A stretch of 64,000 bases of DNA from Bradyrhizobium tropiciagri. Lineage in GTDB: Bacteria > Pseudomonadota > Alphaproteobacteria > Rhizobiales > Xanthobacteraceae. Position 1 is the stretch's first letter. Each line of letters begins with the position of its first letter. The notes under the pieces were generated by a model. It ran no database searches, had not been told where the DNA came from, and saw nothing but the letters and a program-made list of their open reading frames with translations. Positions 16,616 to 25,109 of the stretch are shown in pieces. The stretch spans positions 1-64,000 of the forward strand of contig NZ_LFLZ01000003.1 of assembly GCF_001189845.1 (NCBI RefSeq), given 5' to 3'. Made by a program: the position numbers and the translations under genes.

Positions 16616-18523
16616 ATGAACATTCAGCAGGGCCGGTATCATGAGGTGTATGCCCGCTCGCTTCGGGACCCCGAGGGCTTTTGGGCGGAAGCGGCGCGCG
16701 AGATCGACTGGATCGAGCCGGCGCAGAAGATCTACGATCCCTCCGTGGGCGCCTATGGACGCTGGTTCGCCGGCGCCGTGGTCAACACCTGCCACAACGC
16801 GCTGGATCGCCATGTCGCCGGCGGCAGAGCTGACCAGGTCGCGCTGATCCACGATTCCCCGCTCACCAACGCGATCACCAAATTCACCTATTCCGAGTTG
16901 CTGAAGGAAGTGCAGACGCTTGCCGCGGTCATGCAGGATTTCGGCGTCGCCAAGGGCGACCGTGTCATCCTCTATATGCCGATGGTGCCGGAGGCCGTGG
17001 TCGCGATGCTCGCCTGCGCGCGGATCGGCGCGGTGCACAGCGTGGTGTTCGGCGGCTTTGCGGCCAAGGAGCTCGCGACCCGCATCGACGACGCCAAGCC
17101 GAAGCTGATCTTCTCGGCGAGCTGTGGCATCGAGCCCGGGCGCATCGTGCAGTACAAGCCGCTGCTCGACGAGGCGATCCGCCTTGCCGGCGCCAAGCCC
17201 GAGACCTGCATCATCCTGCAGCGGCCGCAGCAGGCGTGCGAGCTCACCGCGGGCCGCGACCATGACTGGGTGGCGCTCCGCCGTGCCGCGCTCGACGCCG
17301 GCAAGACCGCGCCCTGCGTGCCGGTCGCCGCAACCGATCCGCTCTACATCCTCTACACGTCGGGCACGACCGGGATCCCGAAGGGCGTGGTGCGCGACAA
17401 TGGTGGCCATCTCGTCGCGCTGAAATGGTCGATGGGAAATCTCTACGGCGTGAAGCCCGGCGAGATCTGGTGGTGCGGCTCCGACATCGGCTGGGTGGTC
17501 GGTCACTCCTACATCGTCTATGGCCCGCTGATCCACGGCGCGACCACGATCATGTATGAGGGCAAGCCGATCGGCACGCCGGATGCTGGCGCATTCTGGC
17601 GCGTGATCTCGGAGCACAAGGCGGTCGCCTTCTTCACCGCGCCGACTGCGTTCCGCGCGATCAAGAAGGAGGATCCCGAGGGCAAGTTGCTGAAGAGCTA
17701 CGATCTCTCCAGCTTCCGCACCCTGTTCCTCGCCGGCGAGCGCGCCGATCCGCCGACGGTGGAATGGGCGGAGCAGCAGCTCAAGGTGCCTGTGATCGAT
17801 CACTGGTGGCAGACCGAGACCGGCTGGTGCATCGCCGGCAATCCGGTCGGCCTCGGCATGCTGCCGGTCAAGCACGGTTCGCCGACAGTGCCGATGCCGG
17901 GCTACCAGGTCGACATCGTCGACGAGGCGGCAAAGCCGGTCGCCGTCGGCACGATGGGCTCGATCGTGATCAAGCTGCCGATGCCGCCCGGTTGCCTGCC
18001 GACGCTGTGGCAGCAGGACGATCGTTTCCGCGACGCCTATCTCTCGGAATTCCCCGGCTACTACAAGACCTCGGACGCCGGCTACAAGGACGCCGACGGC
18101 TATGTCTGGGTGATGGGCCGCACCGACGACATCATCAATGTCGCCGGCCACCGGCTCTCGACCGGCGGCATGGAGGAGATCCTGGCCTCGCATCCGGATG
18201 TCGCCGAATGCGCCGTGCTCGGCGTCAAGGATGCGATCAAGGGCGAGGTGCCCTGCGGCTTCCTGGTGCTCAAGGCCGGCGTGACCAAGGCGCCGGACCA
18301 GGTCGAGAAGGAAGTGGTGGCGCTGGTGCGCGACAAGCTCGGCCCGGTCGCCGCGTTCAAGCTCGCGATCACGGTGGCGCGGCTGCCGAAGACCCGCTCC
18401 GGCAAGATCCTGCGCGGCACCATCAAGAAGATCGCCGACGGCGAGCCCTGGACCATGCCGGCGACGATCGAGGACCCGAAGGTGCTCGACGAGATCGGCG
18501 AGGCGCTGAAGGGCAAGGCGTAG
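16616..18523 (+). CDS. prpE: Propionyl-CoA synthetase
   Basis: 635 aa adenylate-forming enzyme that activates propionate with ATP and CoA. The acetyl/propionyl-CoA synthetase N-terminal domain (RYHEVYARSLRDPEGFWAEAA, IDWIEPAQKIYD) is specific for this family. P-loop-like YTSGTTGIPKG, WWQTETGWCIAG, YYKTSDAGYKDADGYVWVMGR and the acetylatable Lys in KTRSGKILRG are all intact. Good GGGAG before ATG 16616. No other propionate genes adjoin it, so it is likely an independent unit. Acetyl-CoA synthetases are similar, but the DIGWVVGHSYIVYGPLIHG stretch favours PrpE. Confidence 0.9.
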   Translation: MNIQQGRYHEVYARSLRDPEGFWAEAAREIDWIEPAQKIYDPSVGAYGRWFAGAVVNTCHNALDRHVAGGRADQVALIHDSPLTNAITKFTYSELLKEVQTLAAVMQDFGVAKGDRVILYMPMVPEAVVAMLACARIGAVHSVVFGGFAAKELATRIDDAKPKLIFSASCGIEPGRIVQYKPLLDEAIRLAGAKPETCIILQRPQQACELTAGRDHDWVALRRAALDAGKTAPCVPVAATDPLYILYTSGTTGIPKGVVRDNGGHLVALKWSMGNLYGVKPGEIWWCGSDIGWVVGHSYIVYGPLIHGATTIMYEGKPIGTPDAGAFWRVISEHKAVAFFTAPTAFRAIKKEDPEGKLLKSYDLSSFRTLFLAGERADPPTVEWAEQQLKVPVIDHWWQTETGWCIAGNPVGLGMLPVKHGSPTVPMPGYQVDIVDEAAKPVAVGTMGSIVIKLPMPPGCLPTLWQQDDRFRDAYLSEFPGYYKTSDAGYKDADGYVWVMGRTDDIINVAGHRLSTGGMEEILASHPDVAECAVLGVKDAIKGEVPCGFLVLKAGVTKAPDQVEKEVVALVRDKLGPVAAFKLAITVARLPKTRSGKILRGTIKKIADGEPWTMPATIEDPKVLDEIGEALKGKA

Positions 18524-18580
18524 CGCGGCGCACGTCAGTGATGTGCTCTCTTTCAGCGGAGAGCGCGCGCCGTGCGGCAC

Positions 18581-18702
18581 CCCTCTCCCCACCCTCCCCC
18601 ACAAGGGGGGAGGGAGCCTGACCAGCGTGCTCACCTTGCGTGAGGGAGGCATCGGCGGAAGGGTTCCCTCCCCCCTTGTGGGGGAGGGTTAGGGAGAGGG
18701 GT
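18581..18702. repeat. Long inverted repeat of CCCTCTCCC/GGGGGAGGG type
   Basis: CCCCTCTCCCCACCCTCCCC-CACAAGGGGGGAGGGA on the left pairs with TCCCTCCCCCCTTGTGGGGGAGGG-TTAGGGAGAGGGG on the right, around a spacer containing its own pair CTCACCTTGCGTGAGG. It lies between prpE and the lipoprotein gene. No coding potential; another family of intergenic palindrome. Confidence 0.75.
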
Positions 18703-18852
18703 AAGCCGCGGGCGAGATGGTCGAGTGGTACAATGACCGCGCAATCGAGCCGCGCTCGAAACGCATCCGGAAGCAAAATGGCCTTGATTTTGATGGATTG
18801 CCGGGTCATCCCGGCCTTTCCTGTCACATTGCCACGAGATACGGACCACCGG

Positions 18853-19125
18853 ATGCGATCCATTTCCGCACGCGCGCCTCTCGCATTGCTGCTCGCACTG
18901 CCGCTGCTGGCAGGTTGCCTCGAACGCGGGCGATCGCCCATCGCGGAGAGCATGGGCGACGACGATCAGTATTGCCAGGCGGGCGGCAAGGTTGCGGTCG
19001 GCTCGCCGGAATATGTCGCCTGCCGCAAGGACCGCGACGTCCAGCGCCAGAACGCCGAAGTCCGTAGCGACCGGCGGCAGCGCGATCTCGGCGAATACAT
19101 GATGAACAATCCGGACCGGCACTAG
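18853..19125 (+). CDS. Small lipoprotein
   Basis: 90 aa. A positively charged start (MRSISAR), hydrophobic core and the lipobox LLAGC at residues 18-22 indicate a lipidated protein anchored in the membrane. The mature part has two further Cys (DQYCQAGG, VACRKDRD) and a charged tail with QRQNAEVRSDRRQRD. No family recognised. Its stop is 4 bp before the GTG start of the acyltransferase gene, so the two are likely co-transcribed. Confidence 0.7.
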   Translation: MRSISARAPLALLLALPLLAGCLERGRSPIAESMGDDDQYCQAGGKVAVGSPEYVACRKDRDVQRQNAEVRSDRRQRDLGEYMMNNPDRH

Positions 19126-19129
19126 CGCG

Positions 19130-20223
19130 GTGATTGCGGCCCTGCCGGAACGTGACAGGATCGGAGAGCTCGACGGGCTGCGCGCGATCGCGATTCTGAT
19201 CGTCGTCATCTGGCATTATTTCGGCGCGCCGGACGGGCCGCAGGGCTCGCCGTGGAAATTGCTGCATGTCGGCCGCTTCGGCGTCGACCTGTTCTTCATT
19301 CTGTCCGGCTATCTCATCACCGATATCCTGCTGCGCCACCGCGCGGCTGAACGATATATTACTCGGCGTTCTACAGCAGGCGCGCGTTCCGCATCTGGCC
19401 GCTCTACTACCTGATGTGCGGCGGCGCTCTGATCGGCTGGTATTTTTCGCTAAGCCCCGATCTGTTCGACACCAGGGGCGTGCCCGGCTGGCTGTATCTC
19501 TTCGGCTTGCAGAATTTCGGCATGGCCAAGGCCCAGACCGATGGCGCTTACTTTCTGGCCGTGACCTGGTCGCTCGCGATCGAGGAGCAGTTCTATCTGT
19601 TGTTTCCGCTGCTGGTCCGGAACATCCCGCCCGAGCGGCTGTTCGCGATCCTGCTGGTGCCGATCCTGATCTGCCCGGTCGGGCGCCTGATCGATAGCGC
19701 GCTGCCGGACGCCTATGGCTGGTACGTGCTCCCGCAATTCAGGATCGATTCGCTCGCGATCGGCGCGCTGATCGCCTGGTGGCGTCTCTACCGCAAGCCG
19801 GATGCCGAAATCTCCAGACTTGTCGCCGGCATCCTCAAATGGTCGAGCCTCTCGCTTCCGCTGTTGTGGCTGTTCGGATGGAAGCGCTGGTCGGTGGCGT
19901 TCTCGCACACCCAGGTCGAGATCTTCTTCGGTGCCCTGCTGTTCGTCGTGCTGGAAAATCGCGGTTCACCAAGACTCGCATTGCTGCGCAGTTCGGCCGC
20001 GACCTTCTTCGCCAGGACCTCCTACGCGGCGTATCTCACCCACCACGTCATCGTGTACCTGCTGTTCGCCGTGCTCCATGAGCCGAGAACGATCGAGAGC
20101 CTCGCCGGCATTTCGCTGACCTTCGGCGCGCTCGTGCTGACCTTTGGGCTGTGTGCCTTGAGCTATCGCTATTTCGAACGTCCGCTGCTCGATTTCGCGC
20201 ATCGGCGCTTCTCGTTCGACTGA
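19130..20223 (+). pseudogene. Acyltransferase family 3 membrane protein, frame broken near 19355
   Basis: OafA/YrhL-type membrane O-acyltransferase that modifies surface glycans. The N-terminus has IGELDGLRAIAILIVVIWHYFG (with the conserved His) and GVDLFFILSGYLITDILL. After CGATATATTACTCGG the frame shifts. One inserted base near 19352-19357 restores YYSAFYSRRAFRIWPLYYLM, a hallmark segment (F/Y-x-RR-x-RI-P-YY), and reading continues through WSLAIEEQFYLLFPLLV to 20223. Repaired length 364 aa. Probably a sequence error. GTG start, coupled to the upstream lipoprotein. Confidence 0.85.
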
Positions 20224-20267
20224 GCGAAAGCGCAAGCGGGGATCAAGGCCATTCGTGCCCCCAAATG

Positions 20268-20296
20268 AAAACGCGGCGGGATGGCCCGCCGCGTTT
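20268..20296. terminator. Bidirectional intrinsic terminator
   Basis: AAAACGCGGCGGG-ATGG-CCCGCCGCGTTT: a 12-13 bp GC-rich stem with a 4-base loop, flanked by A and T runs on both sides. It lies between the convergent acyltransferase and trcR genes and fits termination of both. Confidence 0.85.
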
Positions 20297-20329
20297 GGTA
20301 TTCCGTTCGCCGTGTTGCGACGTCCGCGC

Positions 20330-21022
20330 TTACTCTTCGTCGTCGGCCTTCTTGCCGCCGATCGTCTTCAGCTTGGCGAACACGGCATCGACATTGAGAT
20401 CGTCGTGCCGCTCGATCGGCTGATCGTCCTCTTCCTTGCGCGTGGTCTCGGAGGCCGGCAGCAGCGTGGCGCCGCCGTAGACGGTCGTGGTCGGTTTCTC
20501 CTTGGCGGCGCGCTGCACCTCGAAATCGAGCTCGATCTGCGAGCACAGGCCGAGCGTCACCGGGTCCATCGGCGTCAGGGTCGAGGCATTCCAGTGGGTG
20601 CGGTCGCGGACGCTCGCGATCGTGGTCTTGGTGGTACCAACCAGCCGCATGATCTGGGCGTCCTTGAGCTCGGGGTGGTTGCGCACCAGCCAGAGGATCG
20701 CGCTCGGCCGCTCATGGCGGCGCGACACCGGGGTGTAGCGCGGGCCCTTCTTCTTGGCGGCGGTCGGCAGCACAACTTTGCTCTCCTGGAGCCTGAGCCG
20801 GTAGTTCTGGTCGCGCTCGCCGCGCTCGATCTCCTCGCGGGTCAGCTGGCCGTTGGAAATCGGGTCCATGCCCTTGATGCCCTGGGCGGCGTCGCCGTCG
20901 GCGATGGCGCGGACCTCCAGGGGGTGCATCTTGGTAAAATCGGCCACCTGATCGAACGTCAGGGCGGTATTATCGACCAACCACACGGCAGTCGCCTTCG
21001 GCATCAGCGGTGCGTTGCTCAT
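20330..21022 (-). CDS. trcR: Cell cycle transcriptional regulator TrcR (DUF1013)
   Basis: 230 aa. The protein starts MSNAPLMPKATAVWLVDNTA and continues FDQVADFTKMHPLEVRAIADG, an HTH-like segment, then YTPVSRRHERPSAILWLVRNHPELKDAQIMRLVGTTKTTI, which contains a second HTH-like region. This is the conserved alphaproteobacterial DUF1013 family, linked to cell-cycle transcription control. ATG 21022 has AGGAG at an ideal distance (AAAGGAGATTTGCC-ATG). The C-terminal 40 residues are acidic (RKEEDDQPIERHDD) and end KADDEE. Cytoplasmic. Confidence 0.88.
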   Translation of the reverse strand: MSNAPLMPKATAVWLVDNTALTFDQVADFTKMHPLEVRAIADGDAAQGIKGMDPISNGQLTREEIERGERDQNYRLRLQESKVVLPTAAKKKGPRYTPVSRRHERPSAILWLVRNHPELKDAQIMRLVGTTKTTIASVRDRTHWNASTLTPMDPVTLGLCSQIELDFEVQRAAKEKPTTTVYGGATLLPASETTRKEEDDQPIERHDDLNVDAVFAKLKTIGGKKADDEE

Positions 21023-21264
21023 GGCAAATCTCCTTTGTGCTTCGCCCACCTCTGTCGAGGCGAAGCTGGTAGTCATCGGCGATGACGGGAATTATGCCGC
21101 CTATATAAGCCCTCCGGGGGGAATGGCGCAATGGGCCAGCAAAATCGCCTTGACAGCGCCCGAAAGCAGTCCCAAGTCCTTACCTTAACTGGCCGTTCCC
21201 CGCCCGCCGGCGAGGGGTGATTCGGTCCCGAAATTGCCCCCGACACAGCCCCGAGACCAGCCCG

Positions 21265-22238
21265 ATGTCAGCGAAAAAACCCGATCTTAAAATCGTGCTT
21301 TGTTCCCCCCGCGGCTTTTGCGCCGGGGTGGTCCGCGCCATCGACACGGTCGAGCGCGCCCTCACCATTTATGGCGCTCCGGTCTATGTCCGGCACGAGA
21401 TCGTCCATAACAAGTACGTGGTCGACAGCCTGAAGACCAAAGGCGCCATTTTCGTCGAGGAATTGTCCGAAATCCCCGACGAAACCAACGCCCCGGTGGT
21501 GTTCTCGGCCCATGGTGTTCCCAAGTCGGTTCCGGCCGAGGCCAAATCCCGTAATTTCTTCTCGCTGGACGCGACCTGCCCGCTGGTGACCAAGGTCCAC
21601 CGCGAGGCGGCGATCCATTTCAAGCGGGGCCGCGAGATCCTGCTGATCGGGCATTCCCACCATCCCGAGGTGGTCGGCACCTTGGGCCAGCTGCCCGAAG
21701 GCGCCGTGACCCTGATCGAGACCGCCGAGGATGCCAAAACCTTCATGCCGAAGGACCCCGACAATCTCGCCTTTGTGACCCAGACCACGCTGTCGATCGA
21801 CGACACCGCGGAGATCGTGGCGCTGCTCAAGGAGCGTTTCCCGAACGTCAACGGTCCGCACAAGGAAGACATCTGCTACGCCACCACCAACCGCCAGCTT
21901 GCGGTCAAGAAGGTGGCGCCGGTGGTCGATGCCCTGATCGTGGTCGCGCGCCGAACTCGTCGAACTCGCAGCGCCTGCGCGAGGTCGCCGAGCGCGAGGG
22001 CTGCCCCATTGCGATCCTTGCCCAGCGCGCCGGCGACATCGACTGGGCGCGGTTCGAAGGCATCAGGAGCCTCGGCATCACCGCGGGCGCTTCGGCGCCG
22101 GAAGTGATCGTCGAGGAGATCATGGGCGCCTTCGCCGAGCGCTATGAACTGCACGTGGAGACGGTCTCGGCCGCGGAAGAGAACGAGTTCTTCCCGCTGC
22201 CGCGTTCGCTGCGGCCCGACGCTGCCGCGGCGGAATAG
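21265..22238 (+). pseudogene. ispH: 4-hydroxy-3-methylbut-2-enyl diphosphate reductase, frame broken near 21945
   Basis: Last enzyme of the MEP isoprenoid pathway, converting HMBPP to IPP and DMAPP with a [4Fe-4S] cluster. The three cluster Cys are present: [22 protein letters not shown] and [10 protein letters not shown]. The frame breaks where GTGGTCGCGCGCCGAAC lacks one G; inserting it gives [18 protein letters not shown], the diagnostic substrate-binding segment, then [20 protein letters not shown] to the stop at 22238. Repaired length 324 aa. The enzyme is essential in bacteria using the MEP route, so a true loss is unlikely. Followed 5 bp later by thrB. Confidence 0.92.
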
Positions 22239-22243
22239 ACCAT

Positions 22244-23224
22244 ATGGCGGTCTACACCGACGTTGCCGCCGAAGATCTCGCGGAATTCCTCAAAAGCTAC
22301 GACATCGGCGAATTGCTCTCCTACAAGGGCATCGCCGAGGGTGTCGAGAATTCGAACTTCCTGCTGCATACCAGCCAGGGCGCCTACATCCTCACGCTCT
22401 ATGAGAAGCGCGTGGCGGAGGACGACCTGCCGTATTTCCTGTCGCTGATGGCGCATCTCGCCGAGCGCGGCGTGTCGTGCCCGCAGCCGGCGCGCAACCG
22501 CAAGGGCGAGGTCACGAGCCGGCTCGCCGGCCGGCCCGCGGCGATCATCAACTTCCTCGAAGGCGTGTGGCCGCGGCGGCCGAACGTCGCGCATTGCTCC
22601 GGGGTCGGCGAGGCGCTGGCCAAGATGCATCTTGCGGGTGCCGACTTTCCGCTGGTGCGCAAGAATCCGCTGTCGGTCTCCGGCTGGCGGCCGCTGTTCG
22701 ATCTCGCCGCCGCGCGCGCCGACAGCGTGCAGGTGGGCTTGCACGACTTCATCGCGCGCGAGCTCGATCATCTCGAAGCCTCCTGGCCGTCCGATCTGCC
22801 GGTCGGCGTGATCCATGCCGATTTGTTTCCCGACAACGTCTTCTTCCTCGGCGACAAGCTGTCGGGCCTGATCGACTTCCCGTTCGCCTGCAACGACATC
22901 CTGGCCTATGACGTCGCGATCTGCCTCAACGCCTGGTGCTTCGAGCCGGATCATTCCTTCAACGTCACCAAGGCGCGTGCGCTGCTCAACGCCTATGGCC
23001 GCGAGCGGCCATTGTCGGCGGCGGAGGAGGCCGCGCTGCCGCTGCTCGCGCGCGGCGCCGCGATGCGCTTCCTGCTGACGCGGCTGGTCGATTTCCTCAA
23101 CGTGCCCGAGGGCGCGCTGGTGCAGCCGAAGGACCCGCTGGAATATGTCCGCAAGCTGCGCTTCCAGCAGAATGTCGCCAGCCTGAACGACTACGGCATC
23201 ACGCCGGCCGGATGCGCGGCGTGA
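22244..23224 (+). CDS. thrB: Homoserine kinase (type II, APH-like fold)
   Basis: 326 aa. Phosphorylates homoserine with ATP in threonine synthesis. It has the aminoglycoside-phosphotransferase-like fold of proteobacterial Thr[19 protein letters not shown], the catalytic loop [18 protein letters not shown] (HxDxxxxN) and [11 protein letters not shown] (metal Asp). It begins 5 bp after ispH and its stop overlaps the next gene, so ispH-thrB-rnhA form one operon, an arrangement well conserved in Rhizobiales. Confidence 0.93.
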   Translation: MAVYTDVAAEDLAEFLKSYDIGELLSYKGIAEGVENSNFLLHTSQGAYILTLYEKRVAEDDLPYFLSLMAHLAERGVSCPQPARNRKGEVTSRLAGRPAAIINFLEGVWPRRPNVAHCSGVGEALAKMHLAGADFPLVRKNPLSVSGWRPLFDLAAARADSVQVGLHDFIARELDHLEASWPSDLPVGVIHADLFPDNVFFLGDKLSGLIDFPFACNDILAYDVAICLNAWCFEPDHSFNVTKARALLNAYGRERPLSAAEEAALPLLARGAAMRFLLTRLVDFLNVPEGALVQPKDPLEYVRKLRFQQNVASLNDYGITPAGCAA

Positions 23225-23673
23225 GCGACAAGCCGCATGTGACTGTCTTCACCGATGGTGCCTGCTCCGGAAATCCCGGACCGGGCGGCTGGGGCGCGAT
23301 CCTCCGGTTCGGCGAGGTCGAGAAGGAATTGAAGGGCGGCGAGGCGCACACCACCAACAACCGCATGGAGTTGATGGCGGCGATCTCGGCGCTGGAAGCC
23401 CTCAAGAAGCCCTGCGTGGTCGACGTCACCACCGACAGCCAATATGTCCGCCAGGGCATCACCGGCTGGATCCATGGCTGGAAGCGCAATGGCTGGCGCA
23501 CCGCCGACAAGAAGCCGGTCAAGAATGTCGAGCTATGGCAGCGCCTCGACGCCGCGCTGAAGCCGCACGAGGTGCGCTGGCACTGGATCAAGGGCCATGC
23601 CGGCCACGCCGAGAACGAACGCGCCGACGAGCTGGCGCGCGAGGGCGTGGCGATGGCGAGGCTGAAGGGGTAG
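23212..23673 (+). CDS. rnhA: Ribonuclease HI
   Basis: 153 aa. Degrades RNA in RNA-DNA hybrids. All catalytic residues are visible: Asp in [17 protein letters not shown], Glu in [10 protein letters not shown], Asp in [11 protein letters not shown], and the C-terminal Asp in [12 protein letters not shown]; the basic substrate handle is [24 protein letters not shown] 23212 overlaps the end of thrB by 13 bp. A GTG at 23221 (GTGA overlap with the thrB stop) is an equally good alternative start. Confidence 0.95.
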   Translation: MRGVSDKPHVTVFTDGACSGNPGPGGWGAILRFGEVEKELKGGEAHTTNNRMELMAAISALEALKKPCVVDVTTDSQYVRQGITGWIHGWKRNGWRTADKKPVKNVELWQRLDAALKPHEVRWHWIKGHAGHAENERADELAREGVAMARLKG

Positions 23674-23691
23674 GGGGCGCTGACGGTGCGC

Positions 23692-23773
23692 AGGATGGGT
23701 GGAGCGAAGCGATACCCATCACATCACCGCGCAGCACGAAGTTGATGGGTTTCGCTACGCTCTACCCATCCTA
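23692..23773. repeat. Palindromic repeat, GGATGGGT...ACCCATCC
   Basis: AGGATGGGTGGAGCGAAGCGATACCCATC is partly inverted as GATGGGTTTCGCTACGCTCTACCCATCCT, giving two nested stems. It lies just after rnhA and before another palindrome at 23808-23915, so the rnhA-peroxiredoxin gap of about 260 bp is almost entirely repeat. Confidence 0.75.
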
Positions 23774-23807
23774 CGATTCCGCGATCCCGGTGATCGCCAT
23801 ACCCAAA

Positions 23808-23915
23808 ACTGTCATCGCCCGCGAAAGCGGGCGATCCAGTATTCCAGAGACAGTGGTGACTGAAACGAGAGGCCGCGGCGTACTGGATCGCCCGGTCACG
23901 CCGGGCGATGACAGT
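23808..23915. repeat. Palindromic repeat, ACTGTCATCGCCCG...CGGGCGATGACAGT
   Basis: Perfect outer arms ACTGTCATCGCCCG and CGGGCGATGACAGT, inner arms GCGGGCGATCCAGTA and TACTGGATCGCCCGG, about 40 bases of spacer. It could terminate both convergent neighbours. Confidence 0.8.
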
Positions 23916-23932
23916 GTGCGTGGGGCGTCAGC

Positions 23933-24418
23933 TCAGAGCTGCCCGAGCAGCGTGTCGCCGCCGGAGACTTCGACCTTGCCCGGCGCCGGCTCCTTGTTGA
24001 GCTTCTTCACCACGCCGTCCTCGACCAGCATCGAGTAGCGGTGGGAGCGGATGCCGAGGCCGTTGCCGGAGGCGTCGAGCTCCATGCCGATGGCCTTGGC
24101 GAAGTCGGCATTGCCATCGGCGAGGAAGACGGCCTCGTCGCGCTGGTCGGTGTCGCGCTTCCAGGCGTTCATCACGAAGGCGTCGTTGACCGAGACGATC
24201 GCAATGGTGTCGACGCCCTTGTTCTTCATGGCATAGGCGTTGAGGAAGATGCTCGGCAGATGCATCTTGTGGCAGGTGCCGGTGTAGGCGCCGGGCACCG
24301 CGAACAGGGCGACCTTCTTGCCCTTGAAGATGTCGTCGGTGGTTTTGACCTGCGGCCCTTCGGCCGTCATCACGCGAAACTTGGCTTCCGGCAGCTTGTC
24401 GCCAACATTGATCGTCAT
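23933..24418 (-). CDS. Peroxiredoxin (Prx5-type)
   Basis: 161 aa thiol peroxidase reducing H2O2 or organic peroxides. The peroxidatic Cys is Cys49 in VPGAYTGTCHKMHLPS, a variant of the usual PGAFTPTC; no second Cys follows, so it is a one-Cys type needing an external thiol reductant (often glutaredoxin or glutathione). The family segments DTIAIVSVNDAFVMNAW, FLADGNADFAKAIG and RYSMLVEDGVV are present. ATG 24418 has GGGAG upstream; a longer start at 24499 lacks support. Confidence 0.93.
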   Translation of the reverse strand: MTINVGDKLPEAKFRVMTAEGPQVKTTDDIFKGKKVALFAVPGAYTGTCHKMHLPSIFLNAYAMKNKGVDTIAIVSVNDAFVMNAWKRDTDQRDEAVFLADGNADFAKAIGMELDASGNGLGIRSHRYSMLVEDGVVKKLNKEPAPGKVEVSGGDTLLGQL

Positions 24419-24526
24419 CGGTGTTCTCCCTCGGTGAAGCGGAATTGTCTTAAACCCGGCGGTTGGACGGCACAATACGACCTGCTGCGAGAACGGCAAT
24501 GCTGGAGCGCATTCACCGTTCCGTCA

Positions 24527-25084
24527 TCAGCCGGAAAACCCGCCGGTGTCGAGGAAGGCCTGCTCCTCGGCGGTCGTTACCCGTCCCAGGACATGGTTAC
24601 GGTGCGGGAAGCGGCCGAACCGGCGGATGATGTCGGCGTGGTCCTCGGCGTATTTCAGGTTGTCGGGATGGCAGTCATATTGCCGGAACAGCGTCACGCA
24701 GCGCTGCTGGTCGTTAAGGTCCTCCGAATGCTCGAATGGCAGATAGAGGAATTCGCGCAGCACCGGGTCGGTCCGCGCATCGACGCCGCGGTCGATGGCG
24801 CGGCTTGCCACGTCACGCGCCAGCGCATCGCTTGAGAAGGTCCTGGCGTCGCCTCGAAACAGGTTTCGCGGAAACTGGTCGAGCACGATGGTCAGAGCCA
24901 GCGCGCCGTCGTCGCTCGCCTCCCATGACGACAACTCGCCCGCCGCCGCCTTCTGCCAGGTGGCGAGGAAGCGGCTGCGGATCTCGGCATCGAAGGCTTC
25001 GTTGTGTGAGTACCAGCGGTCGCGGCCGGCGTCCTGCCAAAAGGCGAGCACGTCGGCCGGCGTCGCAATGCGCGCGTCAGTCAT
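24527..25084 (-). CDS. DUF924 family protein
   Basis: 185 aa, all-helical, TPR-like fold. Family segments: ADVLAFWQDAG, RWYSHNEAFDAEIRSRF, ALALTIVLDQFPRNLFRGDART, PFEHSEDLNDQQRCV and RFGRFPHRNHVLGR, the last two being the most conserved DUF924 blocks. No biochemical function is established for most members. It lies 25 bp downstream of the acyl-CoA ligase gene on the same strand and is probably co-transcribed with it. Confidence 0.9.
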   Translation of the reverse strand: MTDARIATPADVLAFWQDAGRDRWYSHNEAFDAEIRSRFLATWQKAAAGELSSWEASDDGALALTIVLDQFPRNLFRGDARTFSSDALARDVASRAIDRGVDARTDPVLREFLYLPFEHSEDLNDQQRCVTLFRQYDCHPDNLKYAEDHADIIRRFGRFPHRNHVLGRVTTAEEQAFLDTGGFSG

Positions 25085-25109
25085 ATCCAGTGTCAGTCCC
25101 GCTCACGCT

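Noticed and set aside
16538..18652. A 704-codon minus-strand frame opposite prpE
   Set aside because: Antisense artefact of codon bias; prpE is complete with all motifs on the other strand.
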